From: Desulfobacterales bacterium
Lineage (GTDB): Bacteria > Desulfobacterota > Desulfobacteria > Desulfobacterales > SpSt-501
DNA: 64,000 bases
Reading direction: 5' to 3'
Assembly: GCA_030834695.1 (NCBI GenBank)
Contig: JAUQXK010000039.1
Location: forward strand, 1-64,000
Shown here: piece after piece, positions 16,726 through 25,211 of the stretch
How the letters are laid out: each line of letters begins with the position of its first letter
Numbering within the stretch: the first letter of the stretch is position 1
Notes under the pieces: model-generated
What the model saw: the letters and a program-made list of their open reading frames with translations, nothing else
Told to the model about the DNA's origin: nothing
The model's database searches: none
Position numbers and translations under genes: made by a program

Positions 16726-18237
16726 ATGGAACCAAAGGACCGGTCGGATAATTCCATCGCCCTCCAAGAACCGTGTCAGAACCGATGGGGGGCGATCGCC
16801 AACGAGCGCAGGACCGATTGGCGATCTCCCTCCCAATTGCCTCTGAAGTTCATCATCGCAGAAAAACCGAACCACCGAAAACCGAATCATCGCACGAACG
16901 AATTCTTCAAGTCCCAATCCCCTACCATATTCCCAGGATTTGCCTTGTTCGAGTTCAGACAGGATCCTACGGGAAAGCCCTGCGATTTCAGGTGCGTGGA
17001 GGTTAACCGGGCGTTCGAGCAAATGATCGGCCCCAGGGCCGGCCGAATCGCCGGGACCGAACTTTCAATGGCCCTTGCTGAATTGGAACATGCGTGGATG
17101 GATCTTTGCCTTCGAGTGGTGCAAAAGGGAAAAGCTGAACAATTGCATCGGTATTTCCCTGCGCTCGGCAAAAAATTTGAAATTCATGTGTTCCGCCCGG
17201 CGTTGGGGCACCTCGCAACATTGCTTTTTGATATCACGGCCCTCGAACAGGTCAAGCAGATGTTGCTCGAAAGCGAAGATAGATTCCGGAGCATCGCTGA
17301 AAACGCAGACCACGCCATTCTTATCAGTCACACCATCAACTCCTCGTTTGTGTATGCAAACCGATTTGCGGAAAAAATGACGGGATACTTCGGTAACGAA
17401 CTGCTCAAACTCCGACCGGCACACCTGGTGGGAGCAGCCGAAATCGCCAGAATAAAAACCTGCTTACGCCATGACCGTCGGGAAAAGATTGCTCCGAAAA
17501 GGTATTCGGTCATTTTGGTGCGCAAAAATGGGCAAACGCTGCCGATCGAAGTGTACGGGGCCAGAGTGACCTGGCACGGCCGGCCCGGATTCTTAACCCA
17601 GTTCCGCGACGTTTCATGCTACAAGCGGGTCGAAGACAGGCTAGAAAGAATAATCGAGAGACTCCATCGTCAAATGCAGGAAAAGACCACCTTGTTGACC
17701 CATACTTCGGGTGAGCTGGAAATGAAGAGAAAAGAGCTCCAATACTACAAAAAGGATATCGAGCGAGCGAACCTAGAACTGGTTCAAACCAATACCGCCC
17801 TGGCGGTGCTTGCCCGCAACATTGAACGCAGCCACGAAGAATTCGAGAAGAAAATCGCCGGCATTATCAGTTCGCGGATTTCACCGGTCATCGAAGAACT
17901 CAGGCAAGCAAAAATCCCGGGAAAATGTCTGGCGGCGCTGGACGTCATAACGACGTACCTGTCCGACCTCACTCCGGGCGTGGCCAAAGGTCATGATGTG
18001 ATCGTGTCCTTGTCGCCCACGGAAATGCGCGTAGCCCTGATGATCAAGAAGGGCTTCAGTTCCTGTCAGATCGGGCGATTGCTCAATATTTCGCTGGATA
18101 CCGTAAAAACCCACCGACGCAATATCCGCCGCAAACTGAGCTTGCGCAACTCCCCCACCAACCTGTCCGCCTTTCTTCAGCATAAGATCGGCAGCCATCC
18201 ATGCATGGAAGAATCATCGGATCTAAATGCGACTTGA
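16726..18237 (+). CDS. PAS-domain LuxR-family transcriptional regulator
   Basis: About 503 residues. Two PAS-like regions (about 50-175 and 185-305) contain patterns such as ILISHTINSSFVYANRFAEKMTG and RFLTQFRDVS-like ends. A coiled coil (about 310-390) follows, then a LuxR-type helix-turn-helix at the C-terminus (LSPTEMRVALMIKKG, then IGRLLNISLDTVKTHRRNIR). It probably senses a small ligand or redox state and binds DNA, and its position at the head of the exopolysaccharide genes suggests a local regulator. GGAGGA at 16715-16720 supports ATG 16726 over the ATG at 16702. Ligand and targets cannot be read from the sequence. Confidence 0.85.
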   Translation: MEPKDRSDNSIALQEPCQNRWGAIANERRTDWRSPSQLPLKFIIAEKPNHRKPNHRTNEFFKSQSPTIFPGFALFEFRQDPTGKPCDFRCVEVNRAFEQMIGPRAGRIAGTELSMALAELEHAWMDLCLRVVQKGKAEQLHRYFPALGKKFEIHVFRPALGHLATLLFDITALEQVKQMLLESEDRFRSIAENADHAILISHTINSSFVYANRFAEKMTGYFGNELLKLRPAHLVGAAEIARIKTCLRHDRREKIAPKRYSVILVRKNGQTLPIEVYGARVTWHGRPGFLTQFRDVSCYKRVEDRLERIIERLHRQMQEKTTLLTHTSGELEMKRKELQYYKKDIERANLELVQTNTALAVLARNIERSHEEFEKKIAGIISSRISPVIEELRQAKIPGKCLAALDVITTYLSDLTPGVAKGHDVIVSLSPTEMRVALMIKKGFSSCQIGRLLNISLDTVKTHRRNIRRKLSLRNSPTNLSAFLQHKIGSHPCMEESSDLNAT

Positions 18238-18468
18238 CCCAGGGTTTGTGCGACGTCGCGTCCGGCACGCGCAGCGGTCAACGTCGGTAGGTCGAAGTGA
18301 AGGAGCCGATCAGGGGGTAGTAGATATACCCATTCTTTACTCCTATTTAATCATCCTTGAAAGGCGTCCAAATCTCCTCTAAGAAAAAGTCGACGCGTAG
18401 CACTTGCCTTCCATCAAGTCGTCCGGCGGTTGAACGAGATCATCCATCAAGGGTTTCGCTGGAGATTC

Positions 18469-18849
18469 ATGAATTCCGAACGCAGACGGCATAAACGGTT
18501 TCTCCCCCTGGATCAAAACGTATTTGCTGCGCTGGGTCGCAGCTTCACCAAAATCGGAAAAATCAGAGACATCAGCCTGGGGGGGCTTTCCTTCGATTAC
18601 ATCGTCGGCCAGTGCGTGCACAACGACGACTCAACGGTGAATGTCTTCCTGACGGACCGGCCCCTACATATTCACAATGCGCAATGCCAGGCGATTTACG
18701 ACAACTGCATATCATCGCCCGAGGCGATGAGCGATGTCTCATGCTTTATGACCGTTCGACGCAGCGGAATCAGGTTCGTCATGTTGTCCGCCAAACATCA
18801 GGAGCAGATTGAACTACTTCTAGATCTGTATTGCTTCAGCTGTCCGTGA
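18469..18849 (+). CDS. PilZ-domain protein (probable cyclic di-GMP binding)
   Basis: About 126 residues. It has both c-di-GMP contact motifs of PilZ: the RxxxR box in RRRHKRF near the N-terminus and DISLGG (D/N-x-S-x-x-G) at about 36-41. GGAG at 18461-18464 supports ATG 18469. Free-standing PilZ proteins relay c-di-GMP to partner machines. Its place immediately before the exopolysaccharide assembly genes suggests it couples c-di-GMP to polymer production or export. It may instead act on unrelated targets. Confidence 0.8.
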   Translation: MNSERRRHKRFLPLDQNVFAALGRSFTKIGKIRDISLGGLSFDYIVGQCVHNDDSTVNVFLTDRPLHIHNAQCQAIYDNCISSPEAMSDVSCFMTVRRSGIRFVMLSAKHQEQIELLLDLYCFSCP

Positions 18850-19001
18850 ACACGGCTGATACCTGATACGCCTCACTCGCTCGCTCAGAAACTCGTTCCG
18901 TGGTGCTGGCCCAACTCGCTGTATTGGTAATGCAGGGAGCGGAGCTATGCGCACCGCCCGCTGGACAAAATTCCAACCCGTTTTGGCGCCATGTGAGTCA
19001 G

Positions 19002-19811
19002 ATGTACACGGACTTTTTCGGATTCGTTGAAAAACCTTTCAATCCGTCACCGGATCCGAAGTTTCTTTATTTGAGCCCATACCATGAAGAAGCGCTGAAG
19101 GGGATCATTTATGGAATACATGAACGACTGGGCATCTTTTCGGTCACCGGTGAAGTGGGGACCGGAAAAACGACCGTACTGTACACCGCCCTTCATTGGT
19201 TGAGCGAGAGCACGCGCATCGCGTTTCTGACGAATTGCAAGCTGGAATTCGATGATCTGCTGCGGATGATCCTGTCGGAGCTTAACATCGCCAACCTTAA
19301 CGACCGGTTATCGAAAATAGAAGCCTTGGAAAAGCTGAAGCAATTTTCGATGGAGCAGTTGTCCATCGGAGGAACCGTCGCTTTGATCGTGGACGAGGCT
19401 CAAAATCTATCGAAGGAGGATTTGGAGCAGGTAAGGCTTCTGTCCAACATCGAAACACCCAGCGACAAGCTGGTGCAGATCATTCTGACCGGGCAGCCGG
19501 AACTCGACCAGAAGCTCGAAGACTCCGATCTTCGCCAGCTGAAACAGAGGATCTACAGAAGATTCCATTTAAAAACCCTTGATCCCGATCAAACGTATGA
19601 CTACATCCGGCACCGACTGAAGCTGGTAAGTTGTCTCAACGGCGATTTTTTCAACGCATCGACCACCGATGAGGTCTGGCTGCACACCGAAGGGGTCCCC
19701 CGCAAAATCAACATCTTGTGCGACAACGTACTCCGGATGGCGTTTGAACGGAAACTGAGGGTGTTGGATCCAGCTCTCGTTTCGGCAGCTGCCTGTGAAC
19801 TGCACTGGTGA
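19002..19811 (+). CDS. Exosortase-system-associated ATPase (ExeA/GspA-like AAA ATPase)
   Basis: A protein of 269 residues, the typical size of the XrtA-associated ATPase family. It opens with the family start MYTDFFGFVEKPFNPSPDP and then has Walker A GEVGTGKT (about 47-54) and Walker B LIVDEAQN (about 130-137), with the sensor-like LTGQPEL. The ATG at 19002 is chosen because the preceding in-frame 34 residues are not family sequence. It heads the trio ATPase, chain-length protein, tyrosine kinase that is characteristic of exosortase-linked polysaccharide loci. Its job is presumably to energise or organise the export complex at the membrane. Confidence 0.88.
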   Translation: MYTDFFGFVEKPFNPSPDPKFLYLSPYHEEALKGIIYGIHERLGIFSVTGEVGTGKTTVLYTALHWLSESTRIAFLTNCKLEFDDLLRMILSELNIANLNDRLSKIEALEKLKQFSMEQLSIGGTVALIVDEAQNLSKEDLEQVRLLSNIETPSDKLVQIILTGQPELDQKLEDSDLRQLKQRIYRRFHLKTLDPDQTYDYIRHRLKLVSCLNGDFFNASTTDEVWLHTEGVPRKINILCDNVLRMAFERKLRVLDPALVSAAACELHW

Positions 19812-19844
19812 AGGAGCCAACCGCTATCGAAGGGGATTTTGCCC

Positions 19845-21419
19845 ATGCAGAGTCGTAAGCGCCGATTGAATTTAAACTATTTGCTGGATCTGGCGTGGCA
19901 GAAACGTTTCCATATTCTCGTCCCGTTGATCGTTTCGCTGGCCGCCGGGCTCCTCCTCGCCTTTCTGCTGCCAAAGGTCTATGAGGCGCGAACCCTGATT
20001 CTGGTTGAGCCTCAACGGGTGCCGGGCGAATACGTGCGAGCCATCGTCCCACAGGATATCCGTACCCGAATCGGAACCATCACCCAACAGATCATGAGCC
20101 GCTCCAATCTGGAAAAGGTCATCGAAAAATTCAACCTTTTCTCGGATTCTATGCACCAGAAAATGTACATGGAGGACAAGCTCGAGGCCCTGCGGGATCA
20201 GATCTCGGTGCGGGTTTCAAGAGCCCATGGCGGCGCCGACGCCTTTTCGATCACCTACCGGGCGGGAGTCCCGGAGACCGTCATGGAAGTGGCGAACACC
20301 CTGTCGACGCTTTTCATCGAAAGCAACCTGCAGGTTCGGGAAGAACAGGCTCAAGGGACGAGCAGTTTCCTGGACGACGAGTTGGAAAACATACGGACCC
20401 GGCTGGGCCGGATCGAGTCGGAACTGCAGCACTACCGCCAGCGCCACATGGGGGAATTGCCTGAACAGCTAGAAAGCAATTTAAAGTTCTTGGAAACCTT
20501 CCGCATTCAGATGGACGAAAGAAAGGAGCGGTTGAGGAACGAGCGCAACCGGTTGCTGGTCGCCGACAATGACATTGAGCAGTTGAAGATCGGGATACAG
20601 CAAGGGCGGAAAGATGCCACGCCGGTGAGCCCGGGATCGCCCGAACCATTGGGCGGGGCGAGTCTCGAGCAACTCAAAGGCGAGTATAAAAGCCTGAAGA
20701 GTCTATACACGGACAGCCACCCCAACGTGATCCGGCTGAAAAAGCGAATCGACGACCTGGAAAAAGAACAGTCGACCGATTTGGCAGCGCTGGGCGGCAA
20801 ACTGGAAGTTACCGGTTCATCCTCGACCGCGGTTAATTCGATGACTCGGCTCATTGCGGAACGAGTGCGCCAGCGCGCGGCCATCCAAGCCTCCATCAAC
20901 AGCATGCAGGAGGACATCAACAGAATCGATCAGCAAATCCAGGATTACCAGAAGCGAATCGAAAGAACCCCAAAAAGAGAAGAAGAGCTTTTCGCCTTAA
21001 AACGCGACCACGAAAACATGCAGGCGGCGTATAAGTCACTGTTGTCCCGCAAGTTCGAAGCAGATATGGCCGTCAATATGGAGCGGAAGAAAAAAGGCGA
21101 GCAATTTGAGGTGCTGGATTATGCCAAGTTGCCGGAGAAACCGGTCTCACCCAACCTCAAGCGGATTTTTGCCATAGCCTTAACCGTCGGAATAGGGCTG
21201 GGGCTGACACTGGCGGCGGCCCGGGATTTTTTGGACGAGAGCATTCGCCATGCGAATGATTTGGAAGGGTCCGGCTTGACGATTCTGGCAACCATCCCCA
21301 AGTGTCGAACGCGCAGAGCCGCTCGGCGCAGCACCCTGATCAATCTCTTAACGCTCGGTTCGATTTCGGTCGCTTGTCTGTTGACTGTAATTCTCGGATA
21401 TGTGGCCCTTCGCAGTTGA
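19845..21419 (+). CDS. Polysaccharide chain-length determinant (Wzz/GNVR type, exosortase-associated)
   Basis: About 524 residues with the co-polymerase layout. A transmembrane helix near 24-44 (FHILVPLIVSLAAGLLLAF) is followed by a long periplasmic coiled-coil region (about 70-440, rich in E, R, Q and K), and two C-terminal transmembrane stretches (about 435-455 and 500-520). The segment VPGEYVRAIVPQDIRTRI resembles the exosortase-system subfamily. It controls polymer length with the polymerase and tyrosine kinase. AGGGG at 19831-19835 favours ATG 19845 over TTG 19839. It lacks a cytoplasmic kinase domain; the kinase is the separate next gene. Confidence 0.9.
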   Translation: MQSRKRRLNLNYLLDLAWQKRFHILVPLIVSLAAGLLLAFLLPKVYEARTLILVEPQRVPGEYVRAIVPQDIRTRIGTITQQIMSRSNLEKVIEKFNLFSDSMHQKMYMEDKLEALRDQISVRVSRAHGGADAFSITYRAGVPETVMEVANTLSTLFIESNLQVREEQAQGTSSFLDDELENIRTRLGRIESELQHYRQRHMGELPEQLESNLKFLETFRIQMDERKERLRNERNRLLVADNDIEQLKIGIQQGRKDATPVSPGSPEPLGGASLEQLKGEYKSLKSLYTDSHPNVIRLKKRIDDLEKEQSTDLAALGGKLEVTGSSSTAVNSMTRLIAERVRQRAAIQASINSMQEDINRIDQQIQDYQKRIERTPKREEELFALKRDHENMQAAYKSLLSRKFEADMAVNMERKKKGEQFEVLDYAKLPEKPVSPNLKRIFAIALTVGIGLGLTLAAARDFLDESIRHANDLEGSGLTILATIPKCRTRRAARRSTLINLLTLGSISVACLLTVILGYVALRS

Positions 21420-21488
21420 TGAGAGTGGGCGGCGCCGCCTGGCAGCAGTCGGATATCATTCGCATCCAATGTCGACCGGCAGAAAATT

Positions 21489-22766
21489 ATGAGCTCCAGA
21501 CAACCAAGGAACAGGACATTGCAGAAACAGCAGGAACACAGCGCTCCAGTCAATCCACAGCCGAACAACGATGCCCCGCAGCCGACGGATCCTTGGACAG
21601 AATTCCCAGGGCTTAAACCGGATGATTTTGAAGCCATGCGATTATGCGATCCGGCGACCGGGCATCTGCTGAAATACGATCCGGCGACGGGAGCCATGGA
21701 CAGTCATAGCATTAGCATCCTGAACGAGAAGGGGCTTCTTCAACGGCTGTTGTCTCATGGTCTGATTGTCTCCGGTGGAAAGCTGACCGCCAAAGGGATG
21801 CGCCTTTGCGAAGAACTGGCGCCCCCGGACCGGGCGGCACCACACCCGCCGATGCCGGAAGAAAGCTCGATGCTGGCACCCGACGAAGACATCGGTGGGA
21901 TGGGCCGGCAACGCGACAGCAACGTCGCCTCCAAGTGGTCAGAGAAAATCAAAAAATATCGAAGTGCCCCTGAAAAGATCGGCTTTTCCCGCCGAGAGAA
22001 TCCGACGGGCACAACGCTTCATTCTGCGCAGCGGTCGCGGCACGCATCCTGGAAGGCGGACGAATCGCTCGTGGCCGTCCGGTCGCCGGAATCGCACGAA
22101 GCCGAGCAGTTCAAAATGTTGAAGACGTGTATCCTCTATCCACCGTCCGGGACTCCCCCCCGTTCGATCCTGGTGACGAGCGTGGACCCGGGCGAAGGCA
22201 AGTCCTTCATCGCCGCCAATTTGTCCATCTGCATCGCCCAGAACCTCAACCAGCACGTTCTGCTGATCGACTGCGACCTGCGCAAACCGTCCCTACACCA
22301 TTTGTTCGGTTTCGGGGAGGTACCGGGTCTGAGCGAATACCTCTCCGAGAACAAACCAATTCCATCCCTGCTGCAAAGAACAGAAGCGGAACGGTTGTGC
22401 ATTTTGCCTGCCGGACGAAGGCCGCAAAACCCTGCCGAACTCCTTTCATCAGCCCGCATGGTGGCCTTGTTGAAAGAAGTGAAGGGCCGCTACAACGACC
22501 GGCTCATCGTGATCGACTCGCCGCCTTCAACCATGACCGCCGAGCCCTCGGTCCTGGCAAGGCAGGTAGATGGAATCCTCATGGTCATCCGATATGGCAG
22601 AACCCGGCTGGTCAACGTGCAAAAAGCGGCCGAACAGCTTGGAAAAAATAAAGTCATCGGCTGCGTGATCAATCAACACGAACCCACCATTCAGGAATAT
22701 TATGGATACAAGAGATATCCGGGTTATGGGCCATCGCCGTCGTTGAAGGCTCGCAAGCGCATGTGA
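21489..22766 (+). CDS. Tyrosine autokinase (CpsD/CapB-like, exosortase-associated)
   Basis: A protein of 425 residues. The C-terminal half is a bacterial tyrosine-kinase P-loop domain: Walker A SVDPGEGKS (about 230), Walker A' LLIDCDLRKPS, and Walker B LIVIDSPP. It ends in a Tyr-rich tail (EYYGYKRYPGYG), the usual autophosphorylation site. About 200 residues precede the kinase, including a winged-helix-like stretch (about 70-110) not typical of CpsD. It works with the chain-length protein immediately upstream to regulate polymerisation and export. The ATG at 21489 lacks an evident ribosome site, so the N-terminus is less certain. Confidence 0.88.
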   Translation: MSSRQPRNRTLQKQQEHSAPVNPQPNNDAPQPTDPWTEFPGLKPDDFEAMRLCDPATGHLLKYDPATGAMDSHSISILNEKGLLQRLLSHGLIVSGGKLTAKGMRLCEELAPPDRAAPHPPMPEESSMLAPDEDIGGMGRQRDSNVASKWSEKIKKYRSAPEKIGFSRRENPTGTTLHSAQRSRHASWKADESLVAVRSPESHEAEQFKMLKTCILYPPSGTPPRSILVTSVDPGEGKSFIAANLSICIAQNLNQHVLLIDCDLRKPSLHHLFGFGEVPGLSEYLSENKPIPSLLQRTEAERLCILPAGRRPQNPAELLSSARMVALLKEVKGRYNDRLIVIDSPPSTMTAEPSVLARQVDGILMVIRYGRTRLVNVQKAAEQLGKNKVIGCVINQHEPTIQEYYGYKRYPGYGPSPSLKARKRM

Positions 22767-22823
22767 GGAAGCCAGTTTCCATTGCTGCCGTCGGGGGCAG
22801 CCCGGGGTCATCCGTCGGAAAAA

Positions 22824-24239
22824 ATGTTTGAAGAGCGCGAAAAAGAACTCAAATGGAAGATGCTGGGGTGGGACTGCGCCATCGCCGCCGCAGCGCTGAT
22901 GGCGGCTTTCGGGCTCCGAATCGTTCTGCCCGGCGGTGACGTCGAAATCGACCCCCTGGCGCACTTTTCCATGCTTCCGGTGTTCCTGATCCTCATGCTG
23001 TTTTCACTGTCGTATCACGGTGCCTACCTGAGCCCGATCAACGCGTCTTTTCTGGAATTTACATGGTCGATTTCGCGCGGGCTGCTGATGGCCATCGCCG
23101 GTTTGTTGGCCATCATGTTCGCGATGAGGATCCGCTACTTCAGCCGCGGCGTGCTGGGGCTTTTCAGCCTCATGCTGTTTTTCGGCATTCTCTCTCTCCG
23201 CTTTTATTACATTTGGATGCTCAACCGATCATTCCGGGACCAAAACAATCTATATAAAGTCCTAATTATCGGCACCGGCAACCGCGCGATCCAACTCGTC
23301 AAGGCGCTCCGCAAGAATACCGCGAGAGGAATCGACATCATCGGTTACATAGACCCGTATTCGAACAAGGCAGACGTCCACCTGCCTGAATCCTGCGTCC
23401 TTGGCACGACCGCCGACATCCGCGCGATTTTCAAGTGCCATGTGATCGACGAGGTGATTATAGCGATCACCCGCAGCATGTTCGAAGACGTCGAAGAAAT
23501 CGTCCACGTCTGCGAGCAGGAGGGAGTCAAGTTCAGGATCATGGCCGATTTTTTCGATTTGCAGGTTGCACGGGTTAGCTTGGGAAAAATCGGAGACATT
23601 CCGCTTCTCACGCTGGAGCCGGTTGCGCTCGACGAAAGCAAACTCGTCGTCAAACGATTGATCGACTTTGCCTTTTCGGCAATGTGCATCGTTATCCTGC
23701 TGCCGCTTATGGCCGTCGTCGCCCTGGCGATCAAAATCGACTCCAAGGGACCGGTTTTCTTTGTTCAGGAGCGAGTCGGCTTCCGCAAACGTCATTTCAA
23801 AATGATCAAATTTCGATCGATGCTCGACGGCAGTGACGCGAAAATCGAGGAACTCGAAAACCTCAACGAGGCCGAGGGACCCATTTTCAAAATCTCGAAT
23901 GATCCCAGGATTACCTCCGTCGGGCGATTTCTGCGGCAGAGCAGCCTGGACGAACTCCCCCAGCTATTCAACATCCTAAAAGGTGAAATGAGTCTGGTGG
24001 GGCCACGGCCCATGTCGGTGCGGGATGTCGAACTTTTCGACCAAAGCATCCAGCGCAAACGGTTCAGCGTGAAGCCCGGTCTCACATGCTTGTGGCAGGT
24101 TTCAGGGCGAAGCAACCTGCCGTTTTCCAAATGGCTGGAACTCGATCTCGACTACATCGACCACTGGAATCTATTTCTCGATTTCAAGATCCTGCTGAAA
24201 ACCATTCCAGCCGTGCTCTCGGGCGAGGGTGCCGAGTAA
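22824..24239 (+). CDS. Undecaprenyl-phosphate sugar phosphotransferase (second initiating transferase)
   Basis: About 471 residues. It has N-terminal transmembrane helices (about 15-125), a nucleotide-binding-like middle (VLIIGTGNRAIQLV), a helix near 285-310, and a catalytic sugar-transferase domain with [28 protein letters not shown], and PGLTCLWQVSGRS. It loads the first sugar phosphate on undecaprenyl phosphate. This one sits directly after the ATPase/chain-length/kinase genes and is the better candidate for starting the main repeat unit; the enzyme at 9493 may start a different glycan or be an alternate. The ATG at 22824 follows a TTG option at 22782. Confidence 0.93.
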   Translation: MFEEREKELKWKMLGWDCAIAAAALMAAFGLRIVLPGGDVEIDPLAHFSMLPVFLILMLFSLSYHGAYLSPINASFLEFTWSISRGLLMAIAGLLAIMFAMRIRYFSRGVLGLFSLMLFFGILSLRFYYIWMLNRSFRDQNNLYKVLIIGTGNRAIQLVKALRKNTARGIDIIGYIDPYSNKADVHLPESCVLGTTADIRAIFKCHVIDEVIIAITRSMFEDVEEIVHVCEQEGVKFRIMADFFDLQVARVSLGKIGDIPLLTLEPVALDESKLVVKRLIDFAFSAMCIVILLPLMAVVALAIKIDSKGPVFFVQERVGFRKRHFKMIKFRSMLDGSDAKIEELENLNEAEGPIFKISNDPRITSVGRFLRQSSLDELPQLFNILKGEMSLVGPRPMSVRDVELFDQSIQRKRFSVKPGLTCLWQVSGRSNLPFSKWLELDLDYIDHWNLFLDFKILLKTIPAVLSGEGAE

Positions 24240-24385
24240 GGCCTTGGGGCCAAAAGGGATTGTGCGTCGATCACGAAGCCCGCGCCGGGGATCTCGACCA
24301 GCGAACGTTTGCGCCGGATGCCGCCGATAGGCTCCCGTGGAGCTGCTTTGCGTCATGCGGGAAACCGGCTCCAGAGAATGGACGG

Positions 24386-25174
24386 ATGGAATCCATGACA
24401 ACCGTCGGTGCAGCCAACCTTCGAACGGCCAGTTTTCTCGGCGTTCCGCTGGCCGTCATATCCATGGACCGGGTCCTGGATCTCGTTCATGAAACCATCG
24501 TCGCCCGCGGCCGCCTCCAGATCGGCGTCGTCAATGCGGCAAAGCTGGTTAACATGCACCAGAATCGGATGCTGCGTGAGGAGGTGTTGTCTTCCGACAT
24601 CATTCTGGCGGACGGAAGCGCCGTGGTGTGGGCGAGTCGAGTGCTGCGTCAGCCGCTTCCCGAGAGGGTGGCCGGCATCGATTTGATGACTCGCATGCTT
24701 CAAAGGGGCGACTCGGCAGGCTATCGGTTCTTTCTGCTGGGAGCGACGGAGGAGGTATCCGCTGCGGTGGCAATGCGGATCGGCAATGATTATCCCGGCG
24801 TCCGGATCGTCGGACGGAGAAACGGTTACTTTGCAAGCGATGAGGAAGCGGGCGTCGCTCATGAAATCCTTCATGCCAAACCGGACATCCTGTTGATCGC
24901 CATGAGTTCGCCGAAAAAAGAAGGGTTCATGGCCCGATGGAGCCGAAAAATCGGGGTGCCGGTATGCCATGGAGTCGGCGGCTCCTTTGATGTGATGGCC
25001 GGCAAGGTTCAGCGCGCGCCCGTGACGTGGCAGCGATTGGGACTGGAGTGGCTGTACCGCCTCAAACAGGAGCCGCGGCGGCTTTTCAAAAGGTATCTGC
25101 TGACGAATACGCTGTTTTGCTTGCTGACATTGAAAGCGATGGGCCGGCAGCTGACCTCGCGAGCGGCCGAATAG
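24386..25174 (+). CDS. WecG/TagA/CpsF-family glycosyltransferase
   Basis: A protein of 262 residues, normal for this family. Signatures are VVNAAKLV (about 40), ILADGSAVVWASR (about 73), FFLLGATEEV, and GVGGSFDVMAGKVQRAP (about 195-211). These enzymes add the second sugar (for example ManNAc-type) to a lipid-linked acceptor. It follows the initiating transferase, so it probably performs the next step of the repeat. ATG 24386 is preferred because the upstream in-frame part overlaps the sugar transferase in another frame; ATG 24395 is a close alternative. Confidence 0.9.
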   Translation: MESMTTVGAANLRTASFLGVPLAVISMDRVLDLVHETIVARGRLQIGVVNAAKLVNMHQNRMLREEVLSSDIILADGSAVVWASRVLRQPLPERVAGIDLMTRMLQRGDSAGYRFFLLGATEEVSAAVAMRIGNDYPGVRIVGRRNGYFASDEEAGVAHEILHAKPDILLIAMSSPKKEGFMARWSRKIGVPVCHGVGGSFDVMAGKVQRAPVTWQRLGLEWLYRLKQEPRRLFKRYLLTNTLFCLLTLKAMGRQLTSRAAE

Positions 25175-25211
25175 GTTTTTGCACCGAGCATCCTCGAAAG
25201 GACGACACCGC

